Notes under the pieces: model-generated
What the model saw: the letters and a program-made list of their open reading frames with translations, nothing else
Database searches by the model: none
Told to the model about the DNA's origin: nothing
Position numbers and translations under genes: made by a program
Shown: piece by piece, positions 10,609 to 25,600 of the stretch
How the letters are laid out: each line of letters begins with the position of its first letter
How positions within the stretch are numbered: the stretch's first letter is position 1
DNA from: Epiperipatus broadwayi
Taxonomy: Eukaryota; Onychophora; Udeonychophora; Euonychophora; Peripatidae
Direction of reading: 5' to 3'
DNA length: 64,000 bases
Assembly: GCA_028023455.1 (NCBI GenBank)
Contig: JAQFVV010000002.1
Span: forward strand, 31,999,725 to 32,063,724

Positions 10609-13600
10609 CTAAGAAAGAAAAAAAAAATTGAAAAGAGGTATATAATATCAGAAATTAATTACTAATATCTATGTATGTCTGCCTATGCATACATATATGT
10701 ATATATATGTCTGTCCATATATCTTATGCACTTACATGATTAGATAATCATGAATAGCAAATATATTTATTCATTTCATCATGACAACTCTATAATTTCA
10801 AAGATTAGAGGTACAAATTTGAAAGAAAACAATAATGGTAATGTAGTAAACATAAGTTATTGTGAAAATTTAAAAACATAATGTGATTTGATTCACCATG
10901 CGCTGTGAAAAAAAGACTGTAAGATAAGAAAAACTAATAGATAATTTTAAAAAGATGATAGTTATAAAGTATTTGAAGAAAAAAAAACATATAGAGACTT
11001 GAAGAAATGCATTTGGAATGATATATTAAAGATGATAGCAAATCATATTGTTGAAAGATCTGATATAAATTGACCTGTGAAAAGTCTTTAGATTATGAAA
11101 AATCTCTCTCAATTTAAGTACAAAAAACTGTTTGCTAATGTAACCGTAATAATTATATTGCATCCTAATATGTATATTTATTCAAATTATATTCGACATC
11201 TGATATTGTTCAACATTATACTCGATAACTGATATTTACACTATGTTCTAGTCAATATATGATATTTGCCGTTAGATTCTTAAAAAGAATGACAAAAGAC
11301 ATAAAGTAAATATCCAGTATTCTAACTAACTCACAAATGTACTCAAACCCAGTCAAGCCCGAGATTTAGGTCAGGGACCAGCCTGATTCAACCCACTCTC
11401 CAACACCAGATCTAACACCCAATGGATAACATAACAATGGTAGCCACGAGATTTAATTCTTCATCCCCCACTAGCAAATCGGAGAAAACAATAAGACTCA
11501 TGGACTTAAACATATATATAAACAACTTAAATACTAGACATTCCACAGATAAAATCTAACATATTTAAATAATAGGGGCTTTACTAATGAATACTTATGG
11601 GCAATTAGTGAATTGGATTGATTTAATAATGAGACAGAAACGGATATATGATGAATTAAAATATATTTATTGACAATTGTTGTTGCAAATGCACACAGGC
11701 ATTTCATTTATAAAGTAACATTCTCTAGACTATTTGCCAATATCAATTATTGTTCAAATAGTCTAGATATGATTCAATGGAGCCAAATATCCTGCTATAC
11801 AACTAATCACTACATTAACTTATTTGTTATGTCCTTTTATAATCAGTTCGAGTGCTCTTTTACGTAAAATCAAACCAAGTCTGGAGTGAAACTTAATACA
11901 TCTGACTATAATCAATTTATATATTAACTATGGGCTTATAAAGCATCCCAGATAGCTTAAGATCGAACTTTTCAAGAATGCTTCGTTCAATGCCATGCAT
12001 ATTAGGGAGGAAGAGTTGGCTATAACGATTTTACTAATATGCTAGGCACAAGTAAAGTATAATAATACAGTGGCTCTGCGGATGGAAGAATAGTTTTAGG
12101 GTTTTTGTGACAAACAACGGTTTACCCAATAACCGTCGTCATGCTGCTAATGGGGAACCTTTATTTGGTTCAGAGGCGGGGTTGTGCATTGGCCCTAGCT
12201 CAGACTTCGCTTGCACTACCCATAAGAGAAGATGGGCTACTTACCGTGCTCCCTTATATATATATCAAAAAGAAAGCACAACGGAATATAATAAACAACC
12301 GCAAGCCAAGATTTATAAATTAAAGATCATATATTAAATGAACATAGAACAGCTGATCAAAAGAGCATTTGTAGCAGAGAAATAGATAGCTAAGAGACAT
12401 TCTTTACCAATCTCTTTAGTTATCTATAACTACTAAACTTTTAAAAGGGGGAAAGTAATTAATAGGGGACTACAATACTTAACTAAAAAATATACTTTGA
12501 TCCCCAGGCTAGTTTAATCTTTAGTAACATAATAAATAAAGTTGAAAAGCACTTTATATTTATATTAATTAATTTACTAAAGCAAAAATTGAATTTGTCA
12601 AACAGCACCAATAAAAAAAACGGATTTAAATGATATCTTTTTAAAAACTATAATAACATTCAAACAAGGCACAAAAAAAAAACAAAGAAACAAAAACGGA
12701 TAAAATATACAATAATAACAAAGAAATTTAGCAAAAATATTTATTTATAGATTCAAATACGATTAGACGATTACAATATTGAATTAATAAAGAAATTCAA
12801 AAGTATTATTTTAGAGATTTACAATATTATTTGGAAAATAATTTAGAAAGAAATACAATAATAGGTTAGCTAACCTGATTTGAAGAAATAATGATGTTGT
12901 TGAAATTCACACAGATGCATTTAAATAATATTAAAACAGCCCTTGCTGAACTGGAAACACTGGACAGTTTTGCTTAGCTGTTCTTATTCGTTGCAGCGTT
13001 TAAAATGGGTTGGAACGACTTTGCCTGACCTTTATTTGGTGTTGTGCTTCCTTTTGGTATCCCCGTGCACTCTTGCCTGACTTTAGCCAGACTGAAAATT
13101 AAACATTTGACTTCTGATTAACAGCTCAACGCAGGGCACTTCCCGCTAAAATAGGCCTATCCATTCCACTAAACCTAACCCTTTTGGAATTTGTGCCGGA
13201 CCATGACTTTTAATTAAAAAAATATATAACCAATTTCGCAACGAGCTCCATGTACTTAATCTTAAAATTATTAAAAATATAAATTATATAATTTGATTCG
13301 TTTCATTAATTAAATTCCTTTTTAGGTGTTATGAAGTTAAGCCTGCAGAGAGACTGATTTAAGAAGCTTTTGCAAACAAAAACAACAGTAAACTAGATTT
13401 ACTTTTTACCCGGGCGCCATGATTTCTTGTTTACCAAAATTCTCATTTTTAATTATAAACGATTTTTATTTTACGAAATAAATAACTTTTAACATATTTG
13501 TTTTACCAAATTATTTGTTTAAAAAAAGCAAATTTAAAGAAAAACTTTAGTTTCAATTATATATGTAAAACATTAAACAGAAAGCCGTTAAATATATTTT

Positions 13601-16600
13601 AAAGAAAACATTTTACATTATAGTAATCTTTTTATTTTAACTTAAATATATATAAAATCATTTTGCCGCTATTCCAAGGTTTAAATTATCCATCCACATA
13701 CGAATATTATAGCAATATAATTAAAAATTGACTGAAAATTTATAAAACATTTTATAATAATTTATGAGCTTCTCCCTATAATTTTATCAAACCTGTCTAA
13801 TTATAGGGTTCGTAAGTAAAGAGAGCCTTCAGCCCTTGTGCAACCCCCGCTAAAAACTTTACAAGACCCATTTAAGAAGGTTCAAACTGTCAGCGGGGCA
13901 TAGGTTGATGGTGAAACGGGTCGACTAAAAGAAACACAACATAAAAAGATTGTACAATTCTACAAAAATTCTTAGTACATTAAAATGAAACATAATACTG
14001 TATGCCTTAGGAGACAATACAGAATTTGCATTCTTAAGGGTCTTCTACATTTGAATATAGTATTACTGTCTACTATTCAAGGATTAAACAAATGAAATTC
14101 TAAATTCACAAAGTTGCTTCTAAATGAAGTTTGAAAAAGACTAAAATATATGTAATTAATTATTTATTTATCTAATGCCATGTTTTTTTATTTGTAAGGG
14201 AATCACCCTGACACATGCGCTATATCCTGTGTTTATAAATTTCCTCAGTGCTATAAATTCATACGGTACGTGTCAGGGTGATTCCCTTATGGCTATTACA
14301 AAAGACTGTTAAATATGTGAAAACAATTTAGAAGTTAGTTAAATTACAATGAAATATATATAATCAGCATATCTTCCTTATGATTAAGTCCAAGGTTAAT
14401 TTTAAAAAGTCAGATGATGGTTAATTAATAAAAAATATTATGACCACTATTTACATCTAATGCTCAAGTTTTGAAATTAATTCTACGACATTATCATGAG
14501 GACTACAAAAATTACGTGCATTAACGTAGCCAGAAACATCTCTAGACACAGTAGTGTTGATTAGAGGGAACAAACATTAGACTACTCAGAAGAAAGACCA
14601 AAATATGGGAATGCCTTACAAATAATGAATGCATAATTTCAGGATAATAGATAATAATATAAATTTTGCATAGAATACAAATATTATTTAATAGTAAGGA
14701 AACCAAGCCATAGATCATATGACTTAATTAGCTTGTATTTACAAATGTAATATAATGAGCATGCTAATAGTGCCAAACAAGTTTTTTGATAAATGTCGCA
14801 AGAGAAAGCATTTAAAATCTCTATCTAGAATTATACCTATCCCCAAAACTGCTTTCTAAAATACAAATCCAGAAATTATCGAATTAAGTAGAAAATCTGA
14901 AATTTTCGGACACCTATATGTCTTCAAATCCAGCCAGCTAACTTAAATAGCCATATGGGACTGAACTAGTTTGTATTTTAGATCTAGTATCTAAATGTCC
15001 TAGCACCTCACTGATGAAAGCCATTAGCTCGAAACCGGTTTGGGGATAGGGATAATTCTAGATAGAGATTTTAAATGCTTTCTCTTGTGGCATTTATTGA
15101 AAAGCTTGTTTAGAGGTATTAGCACGCTCATTATATTAAATATTATTTAAATATCTCTACTAGCTATCATCCGAAAACTACTAGATTGTGTAGAAAGAAA
15201 TACAAAAATTATTTTCTATAAAAGAAAAGTAGATAAACTTATGAATTAGAAAGAGAGGGGGTTTGTAGTGATCTAATGAGACAGAAAGTTATAATAATCT
15301 GGCATTACATTTAACGCATATACAAGCAGTTATATATATAAAAAAAGGGGAAACAGTACAAACCTGCCATCATTTTTTCCTAATGGTTCATCATATTTGA
15401 CACCAATCCAAATTCCATCTTTGAAACCTGTAGTCCCTACATTTTAAAATAAAAATACTTCAAACAAAACAAAATACATATATACAAATATTTGTATCTA
15501 TATACATATATTGTCAATTATATTCTTATTCCAGTGCATTTGTCACCTCGGTTCAATCCTATCACAATCATCCATTAGTCTAGAAGTCAGATCAACCTCT
15601 CACACTATAGATACATTAGAATCATATACTCTTTCAAGCAATCCGTATAGAACATGTTGCAATTTAACATCATATACACTTTTTTTTTGAGAGATACTTA
15701 AGCTTAACTTCATATAATTTATATTTAAATATTTTTCAAACTTCTATTCCCGTAATACATTGCTGAAACTTATCAAGGACATAAAAATAAAAAAATGATC
15801 CCCCAGATTGACAATTCATGCTGAACCAGCACTCACAACTTGGCCCACATCATAATCTTTTACATATATCTTCATCATGTGTTCAATATATATGCATAGC
15901 AAATTACTATAGATTAATTGACAAGTTTCAAATTTTCTGTACGCACAACTTTGACACAAGTCACTTTATGGAAATATATTAATAAATTTTACTAGACATT
16001 TATTAAACTGGATATTATCCCTAGCCGGAATATTTAATGAATAATATATATATATAAATATTGCCCATAAATAAACCATGGCTTGTCATATATACATAAT
16101 TCTGATAATATAAACTTAATCACAGACCAACAAAAGCTGAAAATGCCATATGATAATTCACAGATCAAATTCCCAAACAATCACTTAAATGAACTTATGA
16201 ATAATAACCATCTTTTATATCAATTTATTTATCTGACATCGATACAAGAAAGAGATGTTAATTGCAAATTCATTTAAATGATACTTTTGAAATCTGACTT
16301 ACGAATGATCATAGAAACACTTTTGGGCTTGGTCATTCCATAAATTGGTTTTAAATATTACGTCTTATTTTTCCTATAGCAAACTGTGTTCCACAGCTCA
16401 AATTACAAGCAATACCCTCTACATGCACCCAATAATAATTACCATTTTTAAAGAAATAGGTTCATCATTATAAATAATCATTTATTAGGCTAATCATTAT
16501 GTAATTTATAGCCCAGATACAGATTTTTAAATCATATAGTGCCTACTTGTCCAATATCCCCAGATTAGTTTCTTGGCTTGTGGCCTTCGTCAGTGAGGAG

Positions 16601-19600
16601 CCTTGGATCTGAGAGCACTGCACCTAGATCTTAGGATCTAATGCAACCCTCCAGCAGCCACCTTTTATCTCCACTCATAGTTTTGTGGTTAAGTGGAGAT
16701 AAAAGGTGGCTGCTGGAGGTTGCATTAGATCCTAAGATCTAGGTGCAGTGCTCTCAGATCCAAGGATCCTCACTGACGAAGGCCACAAGCCAGAAACTAA
16801 TCTGGGGATATTGGATGAGTAGGCACTAGATGGGGATTTTATGCACAAGCCTTCTGGCATCCATTGATTACTCTAGCTTGCTGTGTGTGGCAATATGTAT
16901 AGTGAGTCTATCCTCTTTTCTTTACACATATGCAAAATTTTAACTATCCTGTAGATCAGATCAATAATCACCAATATATGTGTGTGGTCATGTGTATCAG
17001 TGATATGAGATAGTGTGCATAGTTGAAAGATGGTTGAAAGTCTGAGTTCAAATCCCCTATATTTATAATTATGCTCCAGGTATATGAAGAGTGCCTGCAT
17101 TTCAAATATTACTATCCTGTATTAGAAAAGTACTATTTAATACATCAGCATTTCAAATAAATGACCAAAATAAAAAAAAAGAGAGAGATGACACCAAGAT
17201 GCATTTTGACTGAACTATCTTTGTTATTCGATCATCTCACAATACTCTTTCAAATGCTTTCATTATTGCTCAACATTTATCTATCATATACTATCATGAT
17301 TTAATTGACAACAATTACATTTCCTGCAAGCGTTCAATGATGGTTCCCATCATCATATAAACAATATGAATGATTATTAAAAATCATTTTATTAGATAAG
17401 ATATCATTATATTACTTATATGGTCATCTCTTTCCTTTATACAACATATTTTAAATATCTTACATTTGAAAACAATTATTTCACACTTCAAAACAAATGA
17501 ATAAATTCAATAAAATGAATAAAACCATATCTACACAACAATAAGAAGTGGTAACTGGCTTTTTAATAATAAATTAATTCTATATCTGGCTAAAAATAAT
17601 ATAATAATCTCTATCCTAATTAATGGTTAATAATCATTAACGAATTTATATAAAAATGATGACTATCATTCAATGAATGCAGTTCGTAAATTGAATCACA
17701 TCAATGTACGAACATAAATATTCGGAATCCCTGTGCAGTGTTTTTAATTATTGTAGACTTACATATAGGCAAGTTCCTTTTACGCAGTTTTAAAAACATT
17801 AATTATTTGATATTTATATTTAAAAAATAATTTTCGTGAATTTACATTAATTATTTGATATTTATGCTTACAAGAACATTTTCATGAACTTAAATAGAGT
17901 ATTCACCTGAGAACTGCAATAGGTATATAATGTCAGCATTGTTTGTTAGCGTCTATATTGTTGTTTTTATTAATTAAATAAAGTTTTGAATTAATGTGCA
18001 ATAGGATCAATTTTAAATTATTTTCATGGACTACACTTTGGAAATTCGAAAGCAATAACCTGTAAAACTCAAAGCATGCTACATCTTGAATCTCACTTAT
18101 TTTAAAATCTTCACATTTATTTCAGAGTGCATGCTTAGAGATCGAAGTTGTTGAATTTTCAAAAATAAAATATAGATTACACAAATGTATAAGTGTCGTA
18201 TTTTTTAGTAAAAACCACCATTCAAAAAATGCATAAATGATTATAAATCATTCTTTTATTACTTCAAAAAATTATTATATTTATTTAACCTTAGGCATCG
18301 ATTTAAAATTTAATATAAAGTTCAAAAAGTATCTATAATATAATTTGTACTGATATATCGCTATCCTGCATTTTATTTTTTAAAATCTTTCATTTTTTCT
18401 ACAAATAGATAACTATCTTAATATTTGCTAATAAAAAAAGTGAATATTTAGTCAATTTACAAGGAGACTAACCTCCCCATATAGTAGCGCCACTAAATGC
18501 AAGCTAGAGTAATCAAAAGATGCAAGAAGGTTTGTGCATAAAATCCCCATCTAATGCTTATGGTCGCCATAGATCCTAAGATCTAGGTGCCGTGCTTTCA
18601 AATCAAGGTTCCTCACTGATGAAAGCCACAAGGTAGAAACCAGTCTAGAGATATTAGATGATTAGACACTAGATGAGGAATTTATGCACAAACCTTCTTG
18701 CATCCATTGATTATTCTGGCTTGCACTTAGTGGCGCTACTGTATGAAGAGTTTAGCCACTGTGTAAACAGCTTGGTAAGCATATAGAATGGTGATCATGT
18801 GATATAAAGTCAATTTACATAAAGTGCTCAATAAATACAAATGAGAAGGGGTTGACACAAATAAAAGAAAACTGTTTGGTTGGAACACATTATTAAAACT
18901 ATTGGCAATGTTTTTTTGAATGTCTGAAATCATAATGTGTGTAATGAGACCTTAATTATATATATATATAGTTAGACAAAATAACGGATCATATCACCAT
19001 TACATATTAAAGAAATCTTTTCTTTTTCAGATAAAACTATAAGAAGGTGATAAGAAGTTTCTGCCAGTAAGTTACCAGTTTCATAAATAATAAGAAAAAA
19101 ATGTCATATATTTTCTCTCTAAGAAGCCAAATTGTCAAACATCAGAATCCAAAACACTTTAATATTTCACGACAGACACTTTCAAGAAAATTGACTGAAT
19201 TTGATAAAGATGATAGAATAAAACAATTATAACCAACTGGGGTCAGAAATCAATGCTTTCTAAGAAAGACCAATGGGCATTACAAAAGATAGTAGTCAAA
19301 ACAAAAAAATGGCATAAAATAACAGTAGCATGATTCTCTGCAAATATGAAATATATTTGACCATTTCAGAGTCTATACAAACAATTCAGTATAAGTTTTC
19401 CATGGAAAACATTTTCGGTCAATGGATAATAATTTCCAGTTAATGGATAACCAGAAACATATCATAGGATCATGTGAATCATGATTTTCTTTTCACAATT
19501 TCTGAAATAATTGATACATAGTAATTGACCAAAAAAAGGTTAGCAAAAATTTTCCCCACCTGTAAAACATAACAGTGAAAGTGGCATGATTTGGAAACCA

Positions 19601-22600
19601 TACCACGAGTATGCTTTGAATCTAATCATTTCTCTATATGGATGGATTGTAGTTAAAGATTATTTAAATATTTTATGGAAGTCAACAGGCTCATCCTCTA
19701 AGCACTGAATTTTCAAACCCTGTATGTTAAGTTCTCCGAACAAACTTACGTTAGGGTAATTAGGCAATGGATACTATTAAATGACATCATGTCATTGACT
19801 CCGATTGCTCTCATTATGGAAAAGGATCTGGCCATTTGAAGGTAAATACAGACAACTACAAATAACTGTCAGAAATGAACAGCAGTGTGCATGTTGGCCA
19901 CAGGATCGTAAAGCAGTGGGGCAAATTCACTTTGGACTGGAAATACAGTCAAGCTGTCACAACACATGTGGAAGTGTCACCATACCTGCTCACAAGGGGA
20001 GCTGTCATAACAGAGTTGGACATGTTAGGTAAACATGGAAGGGCATCTTGAGTCTCTTGCGTCAATACTTGCATGGCAACTACAAGCTATACTAACCAAT
20101 GTATTAGGTGTACGGGACAGCAGATATTTATGTAAAATATATTGTAAATGAATAATGTGTAAAAATTGAATAAATACTTAATCATATTTATACAAGTCTG
20201 TGTTTATTACATTTGCATATAAACATAACACATATGATGCAGTTATGACGGAATTTTACCGCCACGGGTCGTTCAAATCTGTGTCATTAATTACAAAAAA
20301 TTGACAGCTAATATTATTAGCACATCAATAAAAATTAAAGAATCAAATGTGAGCACTTGGTCATTTACTGTAAAGAAAAAGTGAAGAAATTTTTTTTTTC
20401 TCATAGCAGAGAGGGAAAGAATGGCTAAAATTGGCTCATTAGAAAAGTTCAATCCAGCCTATCCTGAAAATTGACCAACCTACATGGATCAAGTGCTTTT
20501 CTACATGCAAGCTAATCAAATTAAAAATCTTGAATTAAAATTAGTGATATTTATAGTGATCTACAATGCACCGACAGAAATTACGAAATCTTATAAGCAC
20601 AAGCAGCTCCATACTTCTGGCTAAGCATAATTTAAATAAAGCACTATCTCTACTATCAAGCTTTTTCTGCCCAAAACCTTTAAAAATAATGGCAGATATA
20701 TCATCACTTCAATACCTACCCACAAGAGGTGGTGGAGTGAGAGATTTTGCCAGGAAGCTTGCATTTAGCCGAGAGTTTGGAAATTTCTTAAACTAAGCGT
20801 CAAGAGATTGTGGAACAGGATCATATGCTCAAGGTCAAATTGTTAATGGATACAAATACTATAATTGAGTCCACAATACCTCAAGCAATTTTAGCTGAAT
20901 TTACAATGATTCAATCCCAGCATTAAAGCTGTCGATCAGAAAATCAAATCGTCTTAAAACTTTTCTAATCAGAATGAGCTTGAGATTTACTAATAATAAT
21001 ATTGTGAATGTTCGTTACAGACATGACAAACCAAAGCATGCACACACCGAACATCTACATAGTGTGTAGATTTTGTAAGCTTTTTGGTCACATAGGAGCT
21101 GCTTGTTTTAAAAAGAAAAAACAAATATCTCAGAAAATAATTGAAGAGTCCATTCCAAAAAGCCTGAAGAGCAACATAAAATCAAATAAAGTCAATGCCA
21201 GTATTATTTCAGCTTCTAAACACATAAATTTTTATTAATGATATGTCAATAACAATGAAACTGGATACTGGGTTGTGTCAACAAATATGTGGGCTATCAA
21301 TAAAAGAAAAATATCAGCCATAAACAAAAATAATCACTAATTGCCAAGGTAATCAAACTCCTCTCTTGGAAAAGCTAAGACAAAAGAGGCGATTGATGAT
21401 AAAATGAGTTTGAACTCTGGGATAAACTGGTCAGTCCTTAGGCCTAGTCAGCATGATCATGAAAACAAAAGTGCTAAAATGCAAATAAGTCCTCAAGTCC
21501 TATGCCATATGTTCAAAGAATTCACCAAATGGGTTCCAGCTGTTGTGATCAAATTAAAAGGATTGGAAACAGTATTTCTTGACAGCCACACCACAGGCAC
21601 AGACTAATTAAGACAGAACTATGATTTATCAACCAGCAGTGAAGAGTCCCCAACCAGATAGAAGAGTCTACAAGTCTAGACCTTCTGAAGAAGACACCAG
21701 TCCAGTTGATGAAAATACCAAATCTACAAATAATACCAGACCTACAAATGCTAACGCTCTGCTGATGAAAACACCAGATCCACTAATGAACTCACTGAAC
21801 CTGATGATAATGGAACCAGACCTGAAGGAAACAATAAAGACTTCCACCGATGCATCTCAGTGATTATATTCTCCAGGCCTAATTTTAGCCATGGGGAGGG
21901 AATGTTATAGCTCAACTTACTTCAATTAATGGACTTGCTCAGATTCGGTCTTATCTTGATCAGAATGAGCGTTTGTCACTACAGACCAATGGATATATGA
22001 ATAGAAACGATATATCTGATACTGAATAGACCAATAGGCAATGATGATCAGTAAAGTGGATTTCGCTATAAATAGACAGTCCATTTGGAGGCAAAGTCAG
22101 ACAATAACAAATAATTGTCAGAAATGAAGGGCAATACGCATATTGTCAACAATATTGTTAAGGCAGTGAAGCAAATTCACGTTGAACTGAAAGTGACAGA
22201 TATTTAAACTTGATATCAAAGCAAGCTGTCACAGTACAGCTGGAAGTATTAGGAAAATCTAGAAGAACTCCCTAAATCCCTTGCTTTAATAGTTGCATGG
22301 CAACTAGACACTATACCTAGCCAACATATTAGGAACGTGATATATCAAATGTAAATATAAATTTGTATACAAGTTGAATAAATATTTTATCATGTTTATT
22401 ACATCGCATATAAACACAACAGAACTAAAACTTTCAAACTGTTTTTCTAAAACTACCTACATATTTTATTAATTAAATTAAGAAATTCGATACATTTAAT
22501 TCTATTAGAAAATAATTTTTAAATGTGAATTTGAAATTCAATACAACTTATTTTTTCCGGCAACTGGCGCCATCTATTGAGATAAAATGGTACTAAATTA

Positions 22601-25600
22601 TAAATTAATTAAAAGAACATTTCTTTTTTGTGTTATAATTTGAAAATTCATAAATTTAACTTGTGATGTTCTAAAAGCAAATCGTTTGACATTGTTATAG
22701 TTTAATTATTACTGATATTTTACATTTTTAAATAAATTTAGCATACAGAAGTGTATGTGTAATGTAAATGTGTTGGATTTGATAAATTATATACAGTATA
22801 CATATTTTAATAGTTATTAACTTTATAAGACTAATTGTGTATGCGATATATTAAACACAAATTACAAACTGTTTAGTGCATTAGCAGCTACATAATGTAA
22901 TAAAATGAATTGTTTTCGAAAAAAAGATAAAGTTTGAGTCCTGATCATATTAAATAAAATGCATCCTAACTTTTTAAATCTAACAAGGAGTTAAAATCCT
23001 GTCAATTTGATTTTGTTATACATATGCATATTTATATAAACATATATCCATACATTACGCATATTCAGTTAGAGCTTTATTGTTACCTTGCATGAAATTT
23101 ATTTTTATTGGATTAAATTGTAAATGAGAGGAATATGTAGACTGGATCTCCTGATTAAGTTTTAAGGAATTTGAATAACTAGGGTTTAATTTCATTTTTT
23201 TGCTTCCATTTCAATTAACATGGGTTTACATTGATACCCTTGGTTATCTTCCATTAAGCAAGAAACTATCCTCTCTAATTCTTTCTCTAGATCTCTCAAT
23301 ATTTTTCATACTGGAATGTGATTAATACTTATTTGAACCTTAAATACAAATAGAAAAAAAAACAGAGAAGTTGATTTGGGTATAAATTAGAATATGAAAG
23401 CTAAAATGCTGTGATAAGAAAAGCTTCGTATTTACATAGTTTTAATTGAGCTTCAAAAAAGTGGACCATTAAATGCACTGAACTCATTTGAATAAATTTA
23501 AATAAATCTACACTATATTTATATACACCATCCTATCCACCATTCAATGCTATGAATATGATATTCATAAGAGATCAAAAGCACTAAACTCAATTAAAAT
23601 CAAAAACATTGTTATCACTGTGTCCGAGCACTTGAAAGTTAATTTACAATTGGTCTAAGAAAAGTTATTATTTCAAAGAATTAAATTAGTTTACTGCAGC
23701 AAAAAAGAATTACAGAAAAAGTTAATGCAAACACTTATGAAGTTATGAATGATATGGCGAGAAAATTGGAAGAATTGGTAGATGCAATTACGTTAAGAAA
23801 AGATCAAAAACGAATTGTTTTATTATATTAACATGTTTTTAAATGATTGCATATGAACAATATATTACAGAGAGTTAAAACAATGCATGAGTAAAAGTTG
23901 AGAGACAGGTTAATTAAGGTAAGTGTTGAGACGAGCAAAAAAAATTGATATACTATTTGACTTACGTGTACAAAAATTGGATAAACATATTAAAAATATA
24001 TTAGACATAACGTTTATTAAGTGTGGGATAAGAGACAGATAACTTAATAATTGGGGGAGGACGATTATAGAAGTGAAAAATAAGTAAATACCATAGTATC
24101 AAAGCAATTGTAGAGGAAAGTTTAAGCACAAGGTGATATGTTAAAAAGTGAAGAAAATATTTATCATATGATATGCATGAATGTGGGATAAAAATACATA
24201 GCTTTTATTGTTGGAATGTAATATTTTCAAAAAACATAGAGAACAAATCTTCAAATTATGGAATATGTATAATAAGAAGAAGGGATTATGATAGAAAAAA
24301 AATGTTTGTTTAATGGGGGTAAAAAATAGCAGAAAAATTATGACTTAGATGTAAAAATGAATAATGAAGAAATTTGATTAATGAAATTTTTAAAAAAATT
24401 TAAAATTTAAGCATAAATATCTACAAATTAAGCTCAGATCATCTGCATGAAGCTTCAAAGAATTAACCGACATTGCAATTTTTATGTATAGTTCTGTAAT
24501 TTTCTTTTTCTATCTCATATTCATATATCCATACATATATTTCTCAAAGATGTCAGCCGAGCAAACCTGTTATATACAATTTATCACCAAAACAAGTTTC
24601 ATATTTTGTATTACTCATTTTACTATTTCAATGCTACAAAATAATCAAAAACATACATCACTCAGGTCATGTGATATACAAACATCATAAATTACAATCC
24701 GAGTTTGGACCAGAAACTTTTAATTCACGGAACATGACTCGTAGAGTATTTAGTTTTTAGAAATGAAATTGTGACTTTTTTTATTCTTTAACTTTCAAGT
24801 ACTTCTTAAAAATATACATTATTTACATAATCCTATGAAATGGGGTTGGGCTGGACATATTGGTAGAAGAGATGATAACAGATGGACAGTTAAAATATTG
24901 AAGTGTAAGACCACATTTGATACGGATGACTGAAATAAGGAAATGTGCTGGGGTGATGGGGAGAAAAGAAGCTAGAGACCAGAAATGGATTGAACTTGGA
25001 GAAACCTTCATCCTGCAGTGAATTGATGATATTAACCTAGCTAAATAGCTGCAGGAAAGAACTTTACCATATCCCTCCTTGTTTTGCCTAATGATAATGA
25101 ATTCATTAATCAGTAACTGAATAGCTAAACAGATTATCTAGGAAACAGCTGCTTGAAAATAAAATTCTAAGTCGTTAGAACCTGAAAAAAATTTCATATT
25201 CTACCCAGCTAGGATTAAATCCCAAGACCTAGTCACAACAAACACATATACTAAAAACTAGATTATGTTTCTATAAATAATTAATTTTTTTCCGACGGTG
25301 ACAAGTTTGTTTCATAAATTTTCCAACATACGTCAACATTTTAGCAAATATTGGTGAATTTAAAATGACCTAAATCTAACAAAAAAATTCTATATTAGCA
25401 AAGTTATCCAGAACATCTCACATATATTAGCGACTATTCTATTTTAGTACTTACAGTAAGCTTTGTGTGCTCCCCGTGAAGAATGTCCATTAGATATAAG
25501 AGGAGGGCATGGTCTTTTGCAATAAGAGCCACATACAGTACTTTTCATGATATAAGGGGAGGGCAAAGTCTTTTGCAATAAGAGCCACATACAGTACTTT

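Larger units (their letters stand above)
10609..15363 (-). other. TBCB intron 5
   Basis: 4.75 kb, GT...AG, phase 2. It contains a TA-flanked MITE (14195) and a family-B hammerhead palindrome (14730). The stretch 10640-14190 has no recognised element. A moderately GC-richer patch at about 12000-12270 and 12950-13250 resembles neither a gene nor an element known to me. Confidence 0.85.
19755..22421 (+). mobile_element. Gypsy-type LTR retrotransposon, internally deleted
   Basis: Two diverged LTRs flank a gag-protease region fused directly to the last part of pol. The reverse transcriptase, RNase H and most of integrase are missing (deletion near 21390-21450). A textbook polypurine tract TGGGGAGGGAA (21892-21902) sits immediately before the 3' LTR. 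The many stops and LTR differences show an old copy. No flanking duplication was identified. Confidence 0.85.

Noticed and set aside
12107-12337. Overlapping plus-strand frames in a GC-richer patch
   Set aside because: No recognisable motif, no splice context and no repeat partner.
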